In this document: positions 1 through 10,452 of the stretch, piece by piece | How positions within the stretch are numbered: the stretch's first letter is position 1 | Layout: each line of letters opens with the position of its first letter | Assembly (NCBI RefSeq): GCF_000297095.1 | Contig: NZ_AEEA01000058.1 | Span: forward strand, 84,792 to 148,791 | DNA length: 64,000 nucleotides | Origin: Treponema primitia ZAS-1 | GTDB lineage: Bacteria; Spirochaetota; Spirochaetia; Treponematales; Breznakiellaceae | Direction: 5' to 3' | Position numbers and translations under genes: made by a program | The notes under the pieces: model-generated | What the model was told of the DNA's origin: nothing | The model's database searches: none | Seen by the model: only the letters and a program-made list of their open reading frames with translations

Positions 1-3000
1 TGTTCAGGGTAATATCTCCCTTCCCAATAAAATCCGGGAACTTTAGGCTTACCTTAGAAAAGCTAATCAGGTTTTCGGAAAATTCAAGCGCCGGTTTCTC
101 CATAACCAGTTTAAACCCGGCAATTTCAGTTTCTACCTTTGACATCTCTATATCCCCAAGAAAAGCGCCGTCGCTGGGCCGAATTTTAGCATTTTTAATA
201 CCGATATATTGGCCGCCAAAATCGCCGAATCCCTGGGGCAGCTGTATTTTACAGGACTTGAGGCTTATCAAAAATTGTCCCGAAGCATCCTTTTCAAAGA
301 AAAGTTCTTCAATAGTTGCGGTAAATCCCACAAGAGTCATGTACCACGCCCCAATGCCACCATTGATATCCTGTATGGAACCATTCCATCCCAGCTTAAG
401 GGCCCTCATAGTTATCTCGGTATTGGCTAATCCCTTTGGATAGCTTGATGGCAGTTTAGCGCTGCCACTGATACTTATCCCGGATTCACTGAGGTTCAAC
501 CTGTTGAAGTTTACCCGGATCCCACCAAGGATGGAAAAAACAATTTCCGATCCAAGACCCGCATCAAAGGCCATCAATCCATCGCGGGTGGATAATTCCA
601 GGGTCCTAATAACCATTGACGAATTCCGTATACCATCCGGCAGTCCGGTACTACTAAACTGGATACTACCTCCTATATTAATTAAAAATTCCTGCCCCAA
701 ACCTTTCCTAAAATTTATACTTCCATTGGACAGATCTACCATTCCGAATATTTTAGCCGTTATACCGGAGGCGGCGATATTTACATCAAGTATTTCACCG
801 TAGGTATTTATGGTAAATTTCTGTATCCCCACAGCAAGTCCCCGCAGGCCTACGGGAAAGAAATCCGGAAACACCAACTCTCCTCCAACGGATATTTCCA
901 GGGGTTTTCCCGCCGGTTTAGAAATACCCAACATGCCATTTCGTAATTCCATGGAACCGAATAATTTCTGAGCCGGCAGGACCGCAGAAGCAGCGGCGGA
1001 TTTTAAACCCGATACAGTATCAAATTTCATAGCTATGGAAGTCCGCAGTCCTCCTATACCCTGGGGAAATTTATTTGCCGGAAGTATCACCGTTCCCGCC
1101 AGATCGAATTCCATCACCCCGGATTTCAAAGATATCTCGATGACCACATCGGATAACTGCACGCATTGAAATGCATCATAGGGTTTGTTCTTTTCTGTGG
1201 AATATTTCGCCGAGAAGGACTGTATGGCGCCATCAAAACCTATTTTAAAATTACTGATCTTGACTTCCTTCGCATACAGAAATGCAGGAAAACAAGCCGG
1301 AAGAATCAGATTACCCGATAGATTCAAAAATCCTGTTTGTTTCTTTTCGTTCCAGTCAATGCCTATGGAGAGCTTGGTAAATAGATTTCCAAGGGAATTG
1401 GCGGTTGGTAAAACCACAGAAGCTTTTAACCGGGTAATTTCCATGGCGGCGATATCATAGGTAAAAGTTTCGATCTTCAGGGCAGCTCCCACTAAACCCG
1501 CAGGCATAGAGCTGTTCAAGGTGATATTACCCCCTATGTCCATTGTCAGGGATTTCGCCCCTTCCTTACGCAGGGCAACATGCCCTTTCTTCAATACTAT
1601 ACCGTCCACCCCGGGGATAATGCCTCCTTCAAGGCCATCCAAAGAAATGTCTATGGTCCCAAGGTTTCCATCGGAACGTATTTCAAAACTGTTGACCTTC
1701 GCTGTTTTTCCGGCGATAAAGGCCGGAAATTCCGGGTTGGCGAAATGGGCGGATCCGATAAATTTAATAGCCAATCCTGATTGGATTTGTACCTCATTCA
1801 GGGAGAAATCAACCCCTAGGAAATTCATGAAAATATTCGTACTAATAGTAATATCGGAAAAGGCAAATTCCCCGGTTAGCGGGTTAAATTTAACCTGATC
1901 AACACGTGCATTCTGAACCATATATTCCAGGGGGAATACCAGTTTTACTAACTCTGCTGTTATCCATGGCTGCCCCTGAGAATAGATAACCCTAACATCC
2001 CGAAATAGGAGATTCCAGACGCCGGTGAAGGGTACCGTATACTCTCCATTCAGGCACACATCCAAGGACAGTATACCGCCGCCAAGATCTACCCTGAAAT
2101 CCCGGATCTGTATTTCCCTGGCTGATAATTCTCCCGGCATGACTTCGGGAAGGCGAATACTACCGGAGAAGTTTACTTCTTCGTTAACAATAGAAAAATT
2201 ATTCAGAGTAAAATGCATATTCCAGAGTGTAAAAGGACTTATCTCGGTATTCTCTATACTAACTGTACCGGTATTTGCTATCCGCAGGTCGTGGACACTA
2301 ATGCTTACCCTTTCCATGGACTCCGGAAGAACAATAGATGCCTGTTCTGCATGAAGACCAAGTTTATCCAGGGTGACGCTCTTTATACTAAAAGTAAAAT
2401 TAAGGGCGGTAAAATCAAGCTGATCTATCTTTTTTTCTATCCAAAATCCCCCGTCGGGTTTAAAACCCACTGTATCAAAGGTAAAGGACTTACCCCCCAG
2501 GTAGGCAGGCAAAACAATAATCATCCCAGCTTCAATCCCCTTATCGGAGAACCGTGTTTCGCTTATCTTCGCTACAGTACCAAGGAGAGAAATCCTAAGA
2601 TCCTGTGTTTGAACTACCTGCTGCAAAAGCTGCCCGTCAATACTAAGGGGAATCTCTCCGATATCGATTTCTATTTCCCGGAACAGGATCCGATTAGTTC
2701 CAATCCGTATTCGGTCAACGTCAAACTTGATATCCCGTCCCCTTATGGACCAATCGCCAAATTGGTATACAAGTTCCGTATTCAAGGCGGTTCCGCTTAC
2801 GCGGTAATCCGGAAGTATCCTGTATTTCCCCCCGGGAATTGCAATGTTCTGGCCAGGCCATTGCAGGAAAAGAACCCCGTCCAGAATAAGACCGTCATTT
2901 TCAATTCTGGAATTTTCCACCCCTATCACATACCCATTGGATGCGGTAAGGTTAAATCGCCGCTCTTCATTATTTCCTGTAAGAACCATGCCATCGGGAT

Positions 3001-6000
3001 CAAAAATAACGCCGCCAAAAAGAATATCCGGACCGTTGATCTCCTTCAATGAAACAAGGGGATAGGCTATTTCAAAAACATAGTTTCCATTCAGAACCTT
3101 CAGTGAAACCCCATCTGCGGAGAGGGGTACATTTTGAAAGCGTAGAATGTCCTGTATCCCGTCCAGCGTACCGCTTGTAAGAAGACCATCCGCAGAAATT
3201 CTGGCTTCCGGAAACTCAATACTAAGCCCTCCCAGTTTTTCCGGAAGTCGGAGTGATCCCCGTCCCTTTATGCCCAGTCCGTCAAAGGCAAGGCTTTCAT
3301 ACCGGATCTCCCAGCCCGAAGCATAATATTTAAAGCTGCTCCCGGATAAACCTTCCGTTGATATACCCCGGTAATCAAGAGTCATTCCCGTAAAAGTAAT
3401 ATTCCCCGGATTCAGGTTTAGAACTCCTTCTATTCTCCCCTTTCCTATTAGTATCTGCCCGCCATCAAAGCTGATATTTTCCGCCGTAATAAGGTTACCG
3501 GCTATGATAAATAGTTTTTCACCCTCGTACTCTCCGGTTATGGCGCCGTTAGGATTAAGCTGTACCCCGGGGAAATCCCAATATCCTCCACCTGCCTGAT
3601 CCGTAATACCATTTCCAAGTGGAAGAAAGGCATTACCCAAAAACCCGTCGGCGGTGATCTTCCCCGCGTTAATCTGAATTTGGCTGCCATATCCCGGGTC
3701 ACCGAAAAACACATCCCGTATTATTCCATTCTGCCAGACTTCATCTTTTCTGTTATTCCCCAGACCTAATCCGGTTATTACCTGTTGATTATCCCAAACG
3801 TCAATTATTCCTTCAGAGATAAGTATACCCGCCGTGGTTAACCATGCCTTTCCTGCATTTACCAAAAACCCATGAATGTCCGTGGTAAACCCTGTTATCT
3901 CTGCTCCGGTCTCCCAATCAATACCACTGTTAGTAAGAATTGTATTTTCCGTTCTATAGGCGCCATAAATTTCCGAACTGATAATCCCCGATACAAGCAG
4001 ATTCCCCTGGATATCAAATTCGATCTTTGTCCCTTCAAATACCACACCGCTGGGACTGGTAATCTTAATATTTTCTGCAAAAAAATCCGGGCCATGATGC
4101 ACAATGCCATTCCAGCTGTCGATGGTAAAATTCCGTATCATCAATTCTCTGGGTTCATATCCGACAGGCAGTGATAAAGCCGCCTCGTAAATCTCCAAAG
4201 AACTGCCCCGGATCCCCCCTTTTTTCACCGTGTACACCGCCTTCCCAAGGGTAAGGTTCAAGGATTCTGCTGCCGGTATATCCAGGCGAGCGCTAAGATT
4301 CCGGCTCCCCTCTTCCATAGAGCTATCCTTAAGCCTGACACTACCCCCTTCTACGGGCGATTCCAGATAAATTAAACGGCTGGCCAAATACTGTTTGTTA
4401 AAGGAAATATCATTCCCGTCAAACCATTCCTTTCCGTTCCGTAAAGCCAGGGACTCAACCCCTGTCAATGTAAATCCGGGATTTTCTTTTGCAGTACTAG
4501 TGATGTGTACCGGAACGCCAATAGCAGCGCTCCCTGAGCTAAGCTGGATAAGCGGTGGAAATCCTATAGTGACGGATCCCAAGTTTATTGTTCTTTCCTG
4601 TTGAAGCCCGGCAATAACCATAGGCCGGGTATAAACCGCTTCCCCAAGACTCATTCCCCCGGTACGGTCTAAACTGAACCGTTCTCCTTCCAGGGTAAAT
4701 TCGCCGGACCTGAGCCCATACCTTCCTTGACCGGTCTGTCCCTTTTCAATGACACCGTCCTTTACGTTTAGTTCCTCAAGGAGTATTTCCCGCAGCGGAT
4801 TCCGGACCTCAAGTCCTTCAATCACGGTAATTGTATAGACTGCAAGTGTATCAGGAACCTGTAGGGTAATATCTTCAAAGGAAATCCCCTCCGGGCTAAT
4901 ATGCTTCTTTCCGGAAAGCTGATATCCATTAATATTTTCCAAATAGGGTATGGAATAGGCATCGGGGATCACCGCACTACCGGTAGCACAAACGGCATAG
5001 AGTTCCGCTTGGTTCCCGGCGCCGTCATACCCCCGAACCACTACCGTATATACCCGGTCTTCATCCAGGGGAGTAACGATATACCCGGCTGCTTCAGGTC
5101 CGACAGTATAGGTGCGGATGCGATCCTCATCGGCGACCAGTATGGTAATATGATCTATACCCGATTCGCCATCTCCTAATCCTTCCCAGCTTATGCTCTT
5201 GCCTTTGCCCATATAATCTTCAGCATCGGTGATGGTGAGGTAATTGCTCCCAAATTCCGGGGGAGCAAAATCGTATCCAAATGATTTTACACCAAACTTC
5301 CGGTTTCCTGCATAATCAATGGCACAGACTCCAATTTGTACTCTCCCGGATTTTTTCCCGCCAAGGATATTACGGAGATCCATCTGGACCTCCATATCTG
5401 TGGTAGGATTCCAGGAAGAAATATCCCCCCAGGGCTCCTCCAAGGGTTCATCCTGCGGCAGAAGAATATACCGGTATTCGGAAACACCGGTCATGTCCGA
5501 AGGTTTATTCCACCGTATCAGGACGTTCCATTGATTATACCAGCGTGAACTATCCGCCTGTGGAACCGTCTGGATCCGCAGTTCTCCCGGCGCTTCAGTA
5601 TCTATCCTGAACCGGTATTTTGCCCAGGAACCGGTCTTGGTGTTCCCACCAATACACTGCACAAATAAATTGTAGAATTCGTCTTCCCCATTATCATCCA
5701 ATTCAATAGAAAGCTGCCCCTTTCCCTCCTGATCTATTTCTGTAATTTGCCCTTCCCGTACAAATTCCGGAGATCCTTCGTAACCATTCTGAATAAGCAG
5801 CTTTTCTACCTTCCATTGGTACCCACTGATGCCCGATTTCATTTCGAAAGCAGGTGAGAAATTAAATTCCGCCCGGGACAAGGAACTTGCCTGTTCAGAT
5901 CGATTCGCCTCCGCGTGGGTGGTACTCCGTATCATGGGAGAACCGGGGATGCGTTGATCCTGTAGTACGGTAAAATTCAGGATATTACTCAGGTTCCCGG

Positions 6001-8668
6001 CGCCATCTTCGGCGCGGATATGGAGGTAATTAAGGCCCTCATTTAGATTTCCTATGGTAAATTCATTTTCAGCGGACCGCCTTTGGGATACAAAAACCGG
6101 CGCTTGGACGGCATTCTGTTTAACATCCCAAAAATAGGATTTGATAACCCCGCTCTTCGCCTCTGAATTATGGATAAACCGGTCCTCACCGGTAATTTTT
6201 ACCAGGACTGAGCCGTAGCCGATGTAATCATCCTTTCCGATAATACGATCCCTGTTTACGGCATCCCGTAATTCAAAGCTCCTTAATTCCGGCGGAGTTC
6301 TGTCTATGATAAATTGATAATCCCCGCTTTCCCCAGAATTGCCTACCTCATCCACGGCGCCGGAACGTATGGTATGGAATCCTTCGGCATAAGAATTAAG
6401 AGGAATGTCGATGGATTTCCAATGAGCTTTATCCAGGACTGTTTTCACACCATCAAGTATGTACCATTGGCCGCTTATTTCCGTAAGATTATCCCTTGCA
6501 TCAATTGTTAACGGGAGTTTTTCAGCAGCCCCATATTCCGGTAAATGCAGGGTTATTTCCGGTGGACTCTGATCTACATAAATAGTAACTTTTTTGGTAG
6601 TACTGTTACCCGCAATATCCCGCAGGGTAAATGTCCGCTCGTGTAAACCTTCCGGAAGTTCAATGGTATATCCGGCGGTACCGGAAACACCACCCGTTGA
6701 ACCGGACCAGCAATTTTTATCCAGGCCGCTGGCCTTATCTGTCCCGGTTATCGTTACATAGGCGGCGATGGATTTTATCAATAGGGGGCTTATCTCCGGC
6801 GGGTGCCTGTCCAACTTATAGAAGAAGACCTCTTCACCGATATTATTTGCATTGTCCACAGCCTTAATCAATACGTTGTATATCCCATCCGGAGCCTCAC
6901 CTTTAAAAATAACTCCGCTTTCCGTAACGGTATACCCGTTAGTGGCGGATAAGAACCCGTTGGGAAGTACGACGCTTAATTCAACTGAATACGTCTTTAC
7001 CCCGCTTTCCGTATCCGTAATAAGGTATTCAAAACGATCCCGGTTAGTCCAGGAGCACTCCTCTGCAGTTTTCCCCAGTGTCGATCCGGCCCGGATAACC
7101 GGGGCTGTCAAATCGGAAGAAAATGCAAGGGTCTGTTCCCGGGTATTTCCAAGTCTATCCGCCCCTGATATTTTCAAGCTATGGTCACGCCCCGAAAGGA
7201 AAGGGGCGAGAATGGGCGCGTTGTATACCGATCCTGATACGGAACCTGAAAGCTTGGTTGGCGACCCTCCGTCCAGGGTATATTTCAATGAATCATAATT
7301 AAAGCCGCTGCTCGCATCATAAATATCCGATACCCTTAGCGGGATTATCCAACCATTACTCTCTTTGCGGGCACACCCGTCAATGGAAAGGGTATATTCC
7401 GGCGGACGGGTATCTATATTAATATTCCCCTCAACCATTGCCTCATTACCAGCCTTGTCTATGGCTCTGAAAATAACCCTATTCCTTCCTTCCTCGATGA
7501 TAGTTACCCTTGGCGAAGGATCGTCAACGCTCAAGGAGGTCCATGAAGCGCCATCGTCCCGGGAATATTCAATTCTTGCCAGCCCGGGAAGCAAGTCGCT
7601 TGCAGAAAATACCAGGGTTCCCCCCTGGGGATTAGCGCTCCATGCATCACCTATGTTTCCCGATACTACACGCACAGTTGGGATTCTTTTATCAACCCCG
7701 CAAATAATGGATCCGCTTCCAATATTCCCGACCTTGTCTTTTACTCTGAACCGGACTTCGGTAGATCCTTCCTTAGTAATGGTCACTTGGTTATTAAGCT
7801 CACCCTCGGGGCTCCACGAACTGCCATAATTTGTTGAGAACTGCCATGTTTTTGGGTCTACATCCGACAGCGGATCATATCCTGCAGCAGTCAGTTCCAC
7901 CCCGGATCCGTTGGTCCATCCGTTTGGTGGATTTGCCGTGATAGTTACCACCGGCCCGGTCATGTCAGCTATTACCATAATAGTTTTTGATGTCATGTTA
8001 TTTACATTATCCATGACACTGATTCTAAAGTTATGAATTCCTTCTATGGGGTATACATTCGGCTCAGAGTACTCCAACCATTCCAAATTACTATCCTTGA
8101 TCATCCATGATTTTTCGTTTACCCCGGATAAATCATCAGTGGCGATCAATTTTATTTTTTCCGATGTAGTATTAGTAATAAGCGTATCGTTTATTACGGA
8201 ACCTTTATACTCCGCAGTAACAGATGGGGCGCTGGTATCACAATCTATATAATAAGAAAAACCGTAAGTACTGAAATTATATAAATCTGCCTTGGGTGCA
8301 AGAAAAATTCTAAGAAATGCGTGCCTTGGCAAAGAAGGAAATGAATAATTGATAGCATCGCCGGTATGATAATACGTTTCCACGCACTGGCCGGTATCGC
8401 GATCAAATATCTCTATCGTTGCAGGTATGGTGTACGCCTTACTTATCTTTAGCGTCGCACTTATAGCCAGAGATATATTACTGCGGGGAGCATTATAATA
8501 AACATCATATTTACCTTTATAAAAATAGGCCTCACCTGCAACAGTAACATTAAGCACTAAATAGTTATCAAAAAAATTATCAACAACACACTGATCAGCC
8601 CTGGTTGAAACCAGGGAGCCAAAAAGGAGAAGCCATATAAAAATGACAGATCGAAACGTATCTTTCAT
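1..8668 (-). CDS. Giant secreted repeat protein (partial, C-terminus beyond left edge)
   Basis: The reading frame is open from the ATG at 8668 to the window edge: at least 2,889 codons with no stop. I read it in frame at both ends and through the middle. A signal peptide covers about residues 1-24 (positive start, then hydrophobic IWLLLFGSLV). From about residue 140 to 1230 there are roughly ten Ig-like modules of about 90-110 residues. Each opens with a linker of the type D-x-x-x-P-P-E-I/V-T (near residues 140, 233, 320, 420, 518, 615, 696, 790, 1020 and 1131), the pattern of bacterial Ig-like/cadherin-like repeats. From about 1240 onward the protein changes to shorter repeats of about 70-85 residues with alternating hydrophobic strands and G-x-I/G-G-x-I turns, suggesting a long beta-solenoid or AsmA-like fold. 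The Shine-Dalgarno GGAGGAG lies inside the last codons of the upstream 488-aa gene, so the pair is translationally coupled. It is probably exported to the surface or periplasm; function unknown. Confidence 0.85.
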   Translation of the reverse strand, partial: MKDTFRSVIFIWLLLFGSLVSTRADQCVVDNFFDNYLVLNVTVAGEAYFYKGKYDVYYNAPRSNISLAISATLKISKAYTIPATIEIFDRDTGQCVETYYHTGDAINYSFPSLPRHAFLRIFLAPKADLYNFSTYGFSYYIDCDTSAPSVTAEYKGSVINDTLITNTTSEKIKLIATDDLSGVNEKSWMIKDSNLEWLEYSEPNVYPIEGIHNFRISVMDNVNNMTSKTIMVIADMTGPVVTITANPPNGWTNGSGVELTAAGYDPLSDVDPKTWQFSTNYGSSWSPEGELNNQVTITKEGSTEVRFRVKDKVGNIGSGSIICGVDKRIPTVRVVSGNIGDAWSANPQGGTLVFSASDLLPGLARIEYSRDDGASWTSLSVDDPSPRVTIIEEGRNRVIFRAIDKAGNEAMVEGNINIDTRPPEYTLSIDGCARKESNGWIIPLRVSDIYDASSGFNYDSLKYTLDGGSPTKLSGSVSGSVYNAPILAPFLSGRDHSLKISGADRLGNTREQTLAFSSDLTAPVIRAGSTLGKTAEECSWTNRDRFEYLITDTESGVKTYSVELSVVLPNGFLSATNGYTVTESGVIFKGEAPDGIYNVLIKAVDNANNIGEEVFFYKLDRHPPEISPLLIKSIAAYVTITGTDKASGLDKNCWSGSTGGVSGTAGYTIELPEGLHERTFTLRDIAGNSTTKKVTIYVDQSPPEITLHLPEYGAAEKLPLTIDARDNLTEISGQWYILDGVKTVLDKAHWKSIDIPLNSYAEGFHTIRSGAVDEVGNSGESGDYQFIIDRTPPELRSFELRDAVNRDRIIGKDDYIGYGSVLVKITGEDRFIHNSEAKSGVIKSYFWDVKQNAVQAPVFVSQRRSAENEFTIGNLNEGLNYLHIRAEDGAGNLSNILNFTVLQDQRIPGSPMIRSTTHAEANRSEQASSLSRAEFNFSPAFEMKSGISGYQWKVEKLLIQNGYEGSPEFVREGQITEIDQEGKGQLSIELDDNGEDEFYNLFVQCIGGNTKTGSWAKYRFRIDTEAPGELRIQTVPQADSSRWYNQWNVLIRWNKPSDMTGVSEYRYILLPQDEPLEEPWGDISSWNPTTDMEVQMDLRNILGGKKSGRVQIGVCAIDYAGNRKFGVKSFGYDFAPPEFGSNYLTITDAEDYMGKGKSISWEGLGDGESGIDHITILVADEDRIRTYTVGPEAAGYIVTPLDEDRVYTVVVRGYDGAGNQAELYAVCATGSAVIPDAYSIPYLENINGYQLSGKKHISPEGISFEDITLQVPDTLAVYTITVIEGLEVRNPLREILLEELNVKDGVIEKGQTGQGRYGLRSGEFTLEGERFSLDRTGGMSLGEAVYTRPMVIAGLQQERTINLGSVTIGFPPLIQLSSGSAAIGVPVHITSTAKENPGFTLTGVESLALRNGKEWFDGNDISFNKQYLASRLIYLESPVEGGSVRLKDSSMEEGSRNLSARLDIPAAESLNLTLGKAVYTVKKGGIRGSSLEIYEAALSLPVGYEPRELMIRNFTIDSWNGIVHHGPDFFAENIKITSPSGVVFEGTKIEFDIQGNLLVSGIISSEIYGAYRTENTILTNSGIDWETGAEITGFTTDIHGFLVNAGKAWLTTAGILISEGIIDVWDNQQVITGLGLGNNRKDEVWQNGIIRDVFFGDPGYGSQIQINAGKITADGFLGNAFLPLGNGITDQAGGGYWDFPGVQLNPNGAITGEYEGEKLFIIAGNLITAENISFDGGQILIGKGRIEGVLNLNPGNITFTGMTLDYRGISTEGLSGSSFKYYASGWEIRYESLAFDGLGIKGRGSLRLPEKLGGLSIEFPEARISADGLLTSGTLDGIQDILRFQNVPLSADGVSLKVLNGNYVFEIAYPLVSLKEINGPDILFGGVIFDPDGMVLTGNNEERRFNLTASNGYVIGVENSRIENDGLILDGVLFLQWPGQNIAIPGGKYRILPDYRVSGTALNTELVYQFGDWSIRGRDIKFDVDRIRIGTNRILFREIEIDIGEIPLSIDGQLLQQVVQTQDLRISLLGTVAKISETRFSDKGIEAGMIIVLPAYLGGKSFTFDTVGFKPDGGFWIEKKIDQLDFTALNFTFSIKSVTLDKLGLHAEQASIVLPESMERVSISVHDLRIANTGTVSIENTEISPFTLWNMHFTLNNFSIVNEEVNFSGSIRLPEVMPGELSAREIQIRDFRVDLGGGILSLDVCLNGEYTVPFTGVWNLLFRDVRVIYSQGQPWITAELVKLVFPLEYMVQNARVDQVKFNPLTGEFAFSDITISTNIFMNFLGVDFSLNEVQIQSGLAIKFIGSAHFANPEFPAFIAGKTAKVNSFEIRSDGNLGTIDISLDGLEGGIIPGVDGIVLKKGHVALRKEGAKSLTMDIGGNITLNSSMPAGLVGAALKIETFTYDIAAMEITRLKASVVLPTANSLGNLFTKLSIGIDWNEKKQTGFLNLSGNLILPACFPAFLYAKEVKISNFKIGFDGAIQSFSAKYSTEKNKPYDAFQCVQLSDVVIEISLKSGVMEFDLAGTVILPANKFPQGIGGLRTSIAMKFDTVSGLKSAAASAVLPAQKLFGSMELRNGMLGISKPAGKPLEISVGGELVFPDFFPVGLRGLAVGIQKFTINTYGEILDVNIAASGITAKIFGMVDLSNGSINFRKGLGQEFLINIGGSIQFSSTGLPDGIRNSSMVIRTLELSTRDGLMAFDAGLGSEIVFSILGGIRVNFNRLNLSESGISISGSAKLPSSYPKGLANTEITMRALKLGWNGSIQDINGGIGAWYMTLVGFTATIEELFFEKDASGQFLISLKSCKIQLPQGFGDFGGQYIGIKNAKIRPSDGAFLGDIEMSKVETEIAGFKLVMEKPALEFSENLISFSKVSLKFPDFIGKGDITLN

Positions 8669-8671
8669 TTT

Positions 8672-10138
8672 CTACTCCTCCATGCGATACAGGGTAATTT
8701 CATTTCCCGTGTATACCGCCAGGTAAATAACCCCATTAATTCTGCGGCTCCAGGTATATGTACCGAGATCCAGTGATTGTTCTTTTCCATTTTTATCATC
8801 AATAAGTACAAGCATATCCGGGGAAATCATGGTGATAATTTCATTTTCCATATAGAATGGATTGAGCAGGATATTTTTCTCTCCTTGGAAGAATGATCCC
8901 CGCGGAGCCGGTATTTCCCGTAAAAGTTTCCAGTTCTCATCTTCAAACCGGAAAAAAGCCAGGATGCCATTTTCCTCATTGCCCTTCAGGACGCAAAACC
9001 GGGGAGATAGAAACCCAGCCGTATAGAACATCCGGGCCGGTTCATTCAGGGTTTGTATCGGGCCTTCTTTTTTAAGCCCCTCCGCTAAGTCAATGAGCGC
9101 AAAACGCCAGGTTCGATCGTGATAATATATAAGAGAAATTTGATTAGTTCCGGTAGAAAATATATCAATAAGAGAAGCGCCGGGCAGGGAAAACAACTGC
9201 TTTAATACCGGAATACCGGATTGTTCAAAGGATACTCCATAAATAATTTCTCCCGTATCCGTATCGCCTATCAACAGACCGGGAATATACCGTTGTACCT
9301 TCAGGGGAGCGTCAAAATCCAAGCTCCGAACAAAGCCCCCGCCGCTGATCTGATATACGGATACACTTTTATTATCCAGTACCGTAAAGGCCGGATTCCC
9401 ATCCTGAGATTCCCGGTGTTCGATCCGGGGCATTGTCTCATACGGTCCGGTTTCTTCCCGGATCAGCAGCCCCTGTTCGCCGATCAAAAAGAAGTTTATT
9501 TCCCAATGATCCTCCCGGAATACCCTGTACCATCCGTAGTTTGTTTTTCGCCCCCAGTCATGAAAAACCTCAAAATCCTCCACCTTCTCGGATCGAAGGG
9601 AAATCTCCCGGGAGCTCGTTATCCTATCGTTCCTGCCGCCTCCTGAAATATAATTAAGCCTGCCGTCTGTAAGGATAAAAATCAGGAGTCCTTGGTCATT
9701 GGAGGAGATAAGAGAATAAGCAGCAATGCCAGCAGGACTTTCTGTTTCCCTAAGGGGGTAATAAGCCAATTCACCCATATAGGAAAGGCCGAAAAGGTAA
9801 ATCCCCTCTACGCCGTCCCTGGTTCCAATAAAAGCCGAGTATTGTTCAGGACCTCCGCTTACCATGGCAAGATCCCGGGCCTTAAGCAGATTCCCATCAA
9901 AACCATCTATTATATACGGTTTGAGTTCCTCCCCTTGACCGCCTTTTAAAATCCGGAATTCCCCGTCAGTAATAGAGAGGATATACATTCCTCCGCGAAA
10001 ATCCTGAATCAGCTCCAGGGCGGTAACGTCTCCGCTTTCCGGCCGGGAACCCACCGGCAATGCTATGAGGGCATTTTCCTGTCCGCCCACTATCAGACCG
10101 GTGATTAAAAAAACAAAGCCCGCAATAAATCCTTTCAT
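8672..10138 (-). CDS. Secreted beta-rich protein, operon partner of the giant repeat protein
   Basis: A 488-residue protein whose N-terminus (MKGFIAGFVFLITGLIVGGQ) is a signal peptide without a lipobox cysteine. The rest is regular short beta-strand segments with repeated turns such as DTDTGE, LTDGRL and VLDNKS, consistent with a beta-propeller-like fold; no family motif was recognised. The start is well supported by GGGAGG five bases before the ATG. The stop is three bases before the ATG of the giant repeat gene, whose ribosome-binding site is formed by this gene's last two codons (GAG GAG). The two are therefore almost certainly made together and may be exported together. Function unknown. 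Confidence 0.85.
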   Translation of the reverse strand: MKGFIAGFVFLITGLIVGGQENALIALPVGSRPESGDVTALELIQDFRGGMYILSITDGEFRILKGGQGEELKPYIIDGFDGNLLKARDLAMVSGGPEQYSAFIGTRDGVEGIYLFGLSYMGELAYYPLRETESPAGIAAYSLISSNDQGLLIFILTDGRLNYISGGGRNDRITSSREISLRSEKVEDFEVFHDWGRKTNYGWYRVFREDHWEINFFLIGEQGLLIREETGPYETMPRIEHRESQDGNPAFTVLDNKSVSVYQISGGGFVRSLDFDAPLKVQRYIPGLLIGDTDTGEIIYGVSFEQSGIPVLKQLFSLPGASLIDIFSTGTNQISLIYYHDRTWRFALIDLAEGLKKEGPIQTLNEPARMFYTAGFLSPRFCVLKGNEENGILAFFRFEDENWKLLREIPAPRGSFFQGEKNILLNPFYMENEIITMISPDMLVLIDDKNGKEQSLDLGTYTWSRRINGVIYLAVYTGNEITLYRMEE

Positions 10139-10292
10139 ATCAGCCTCCCAAACACGGACCTCCGGCCCGGATTTAAAATTTGTTAAGGGTATGAGTTTTT
10201 CCCCTTCCCAGGCATTAGGGAGCTTTTATGGATTTTGCATTAGTCAAAATGAAAAAAGTGAAAAAAAGTGATTTTTTTTTGAATTCTAAATT

Positions 10293-10352
10293 TAACCACG
10301 GACGACACGGGCAAAGACGGGGGGAGGGAGGGGCATCCCCGGCGCTCGCACG
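10293..10352. repeat. Dispersed GC-rich repeat, copy 1
   Basis: Starts with AACCACGGACGACACGG and runs into a purine-rich G tract followed by GCATCCCCGGCGCTCGCACG. The last 43 bases (10310-10352) match 28615-28657 with a single mismatch, so this is one copy of a dispersed element. It lies in the 314-bp gap between the 488-aa gene and the Rpn remnant. Apart from this repeat and the hairpin at 10395-10417, I see nothing else in that gap beyond AT-rich sequence near 10250-10280 that may hold the promoter of the minus-strand operon. Confidence 0.7.
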
Positions 10353-10394
10353 TAATGGGCGCCTAATATATACAACCTATGCTAGAAAACGAAG

Positions 10395-10417
10395 GCCCGG
10401 GCACTCCCCGGGCTTTT
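10395..10417 (+). terminator. Small GC hairpin followed by TTTT
   Basis: The stem GCCCGGG / CCCGGGC (7 bp, 5-base loop) is followed by TTTT on the plus strand. No plus-strand gene precedes it, and on the minus strand it lacks a T run, so a terminator role is doubtful. It may be part of the repeat-rich debris around the truncated Rpn gene. A short palindrome GTGACAGTCAC follows at 10429-10439. Confidence 0.3.
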
Positions 10418-10452
10418 CATCAGAAAAGGTGACAGTCACCACTTTTATCCGG

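Noticed and set aside
2213..3052. 279-codon plus-strand frame, with other plus-strand frames across 1-8668
   Set aside because: They are antisense shadows of the giant minus-strand gene, whose frame is open throughout; none has a ribosome-binding site or a recognisable domain.
10429..10439. Palindrome GTGACAGTCAC near the Rpn remnant
   Set aside because: Too short and isolated to call a REP element or an operator; mentioned only as context.
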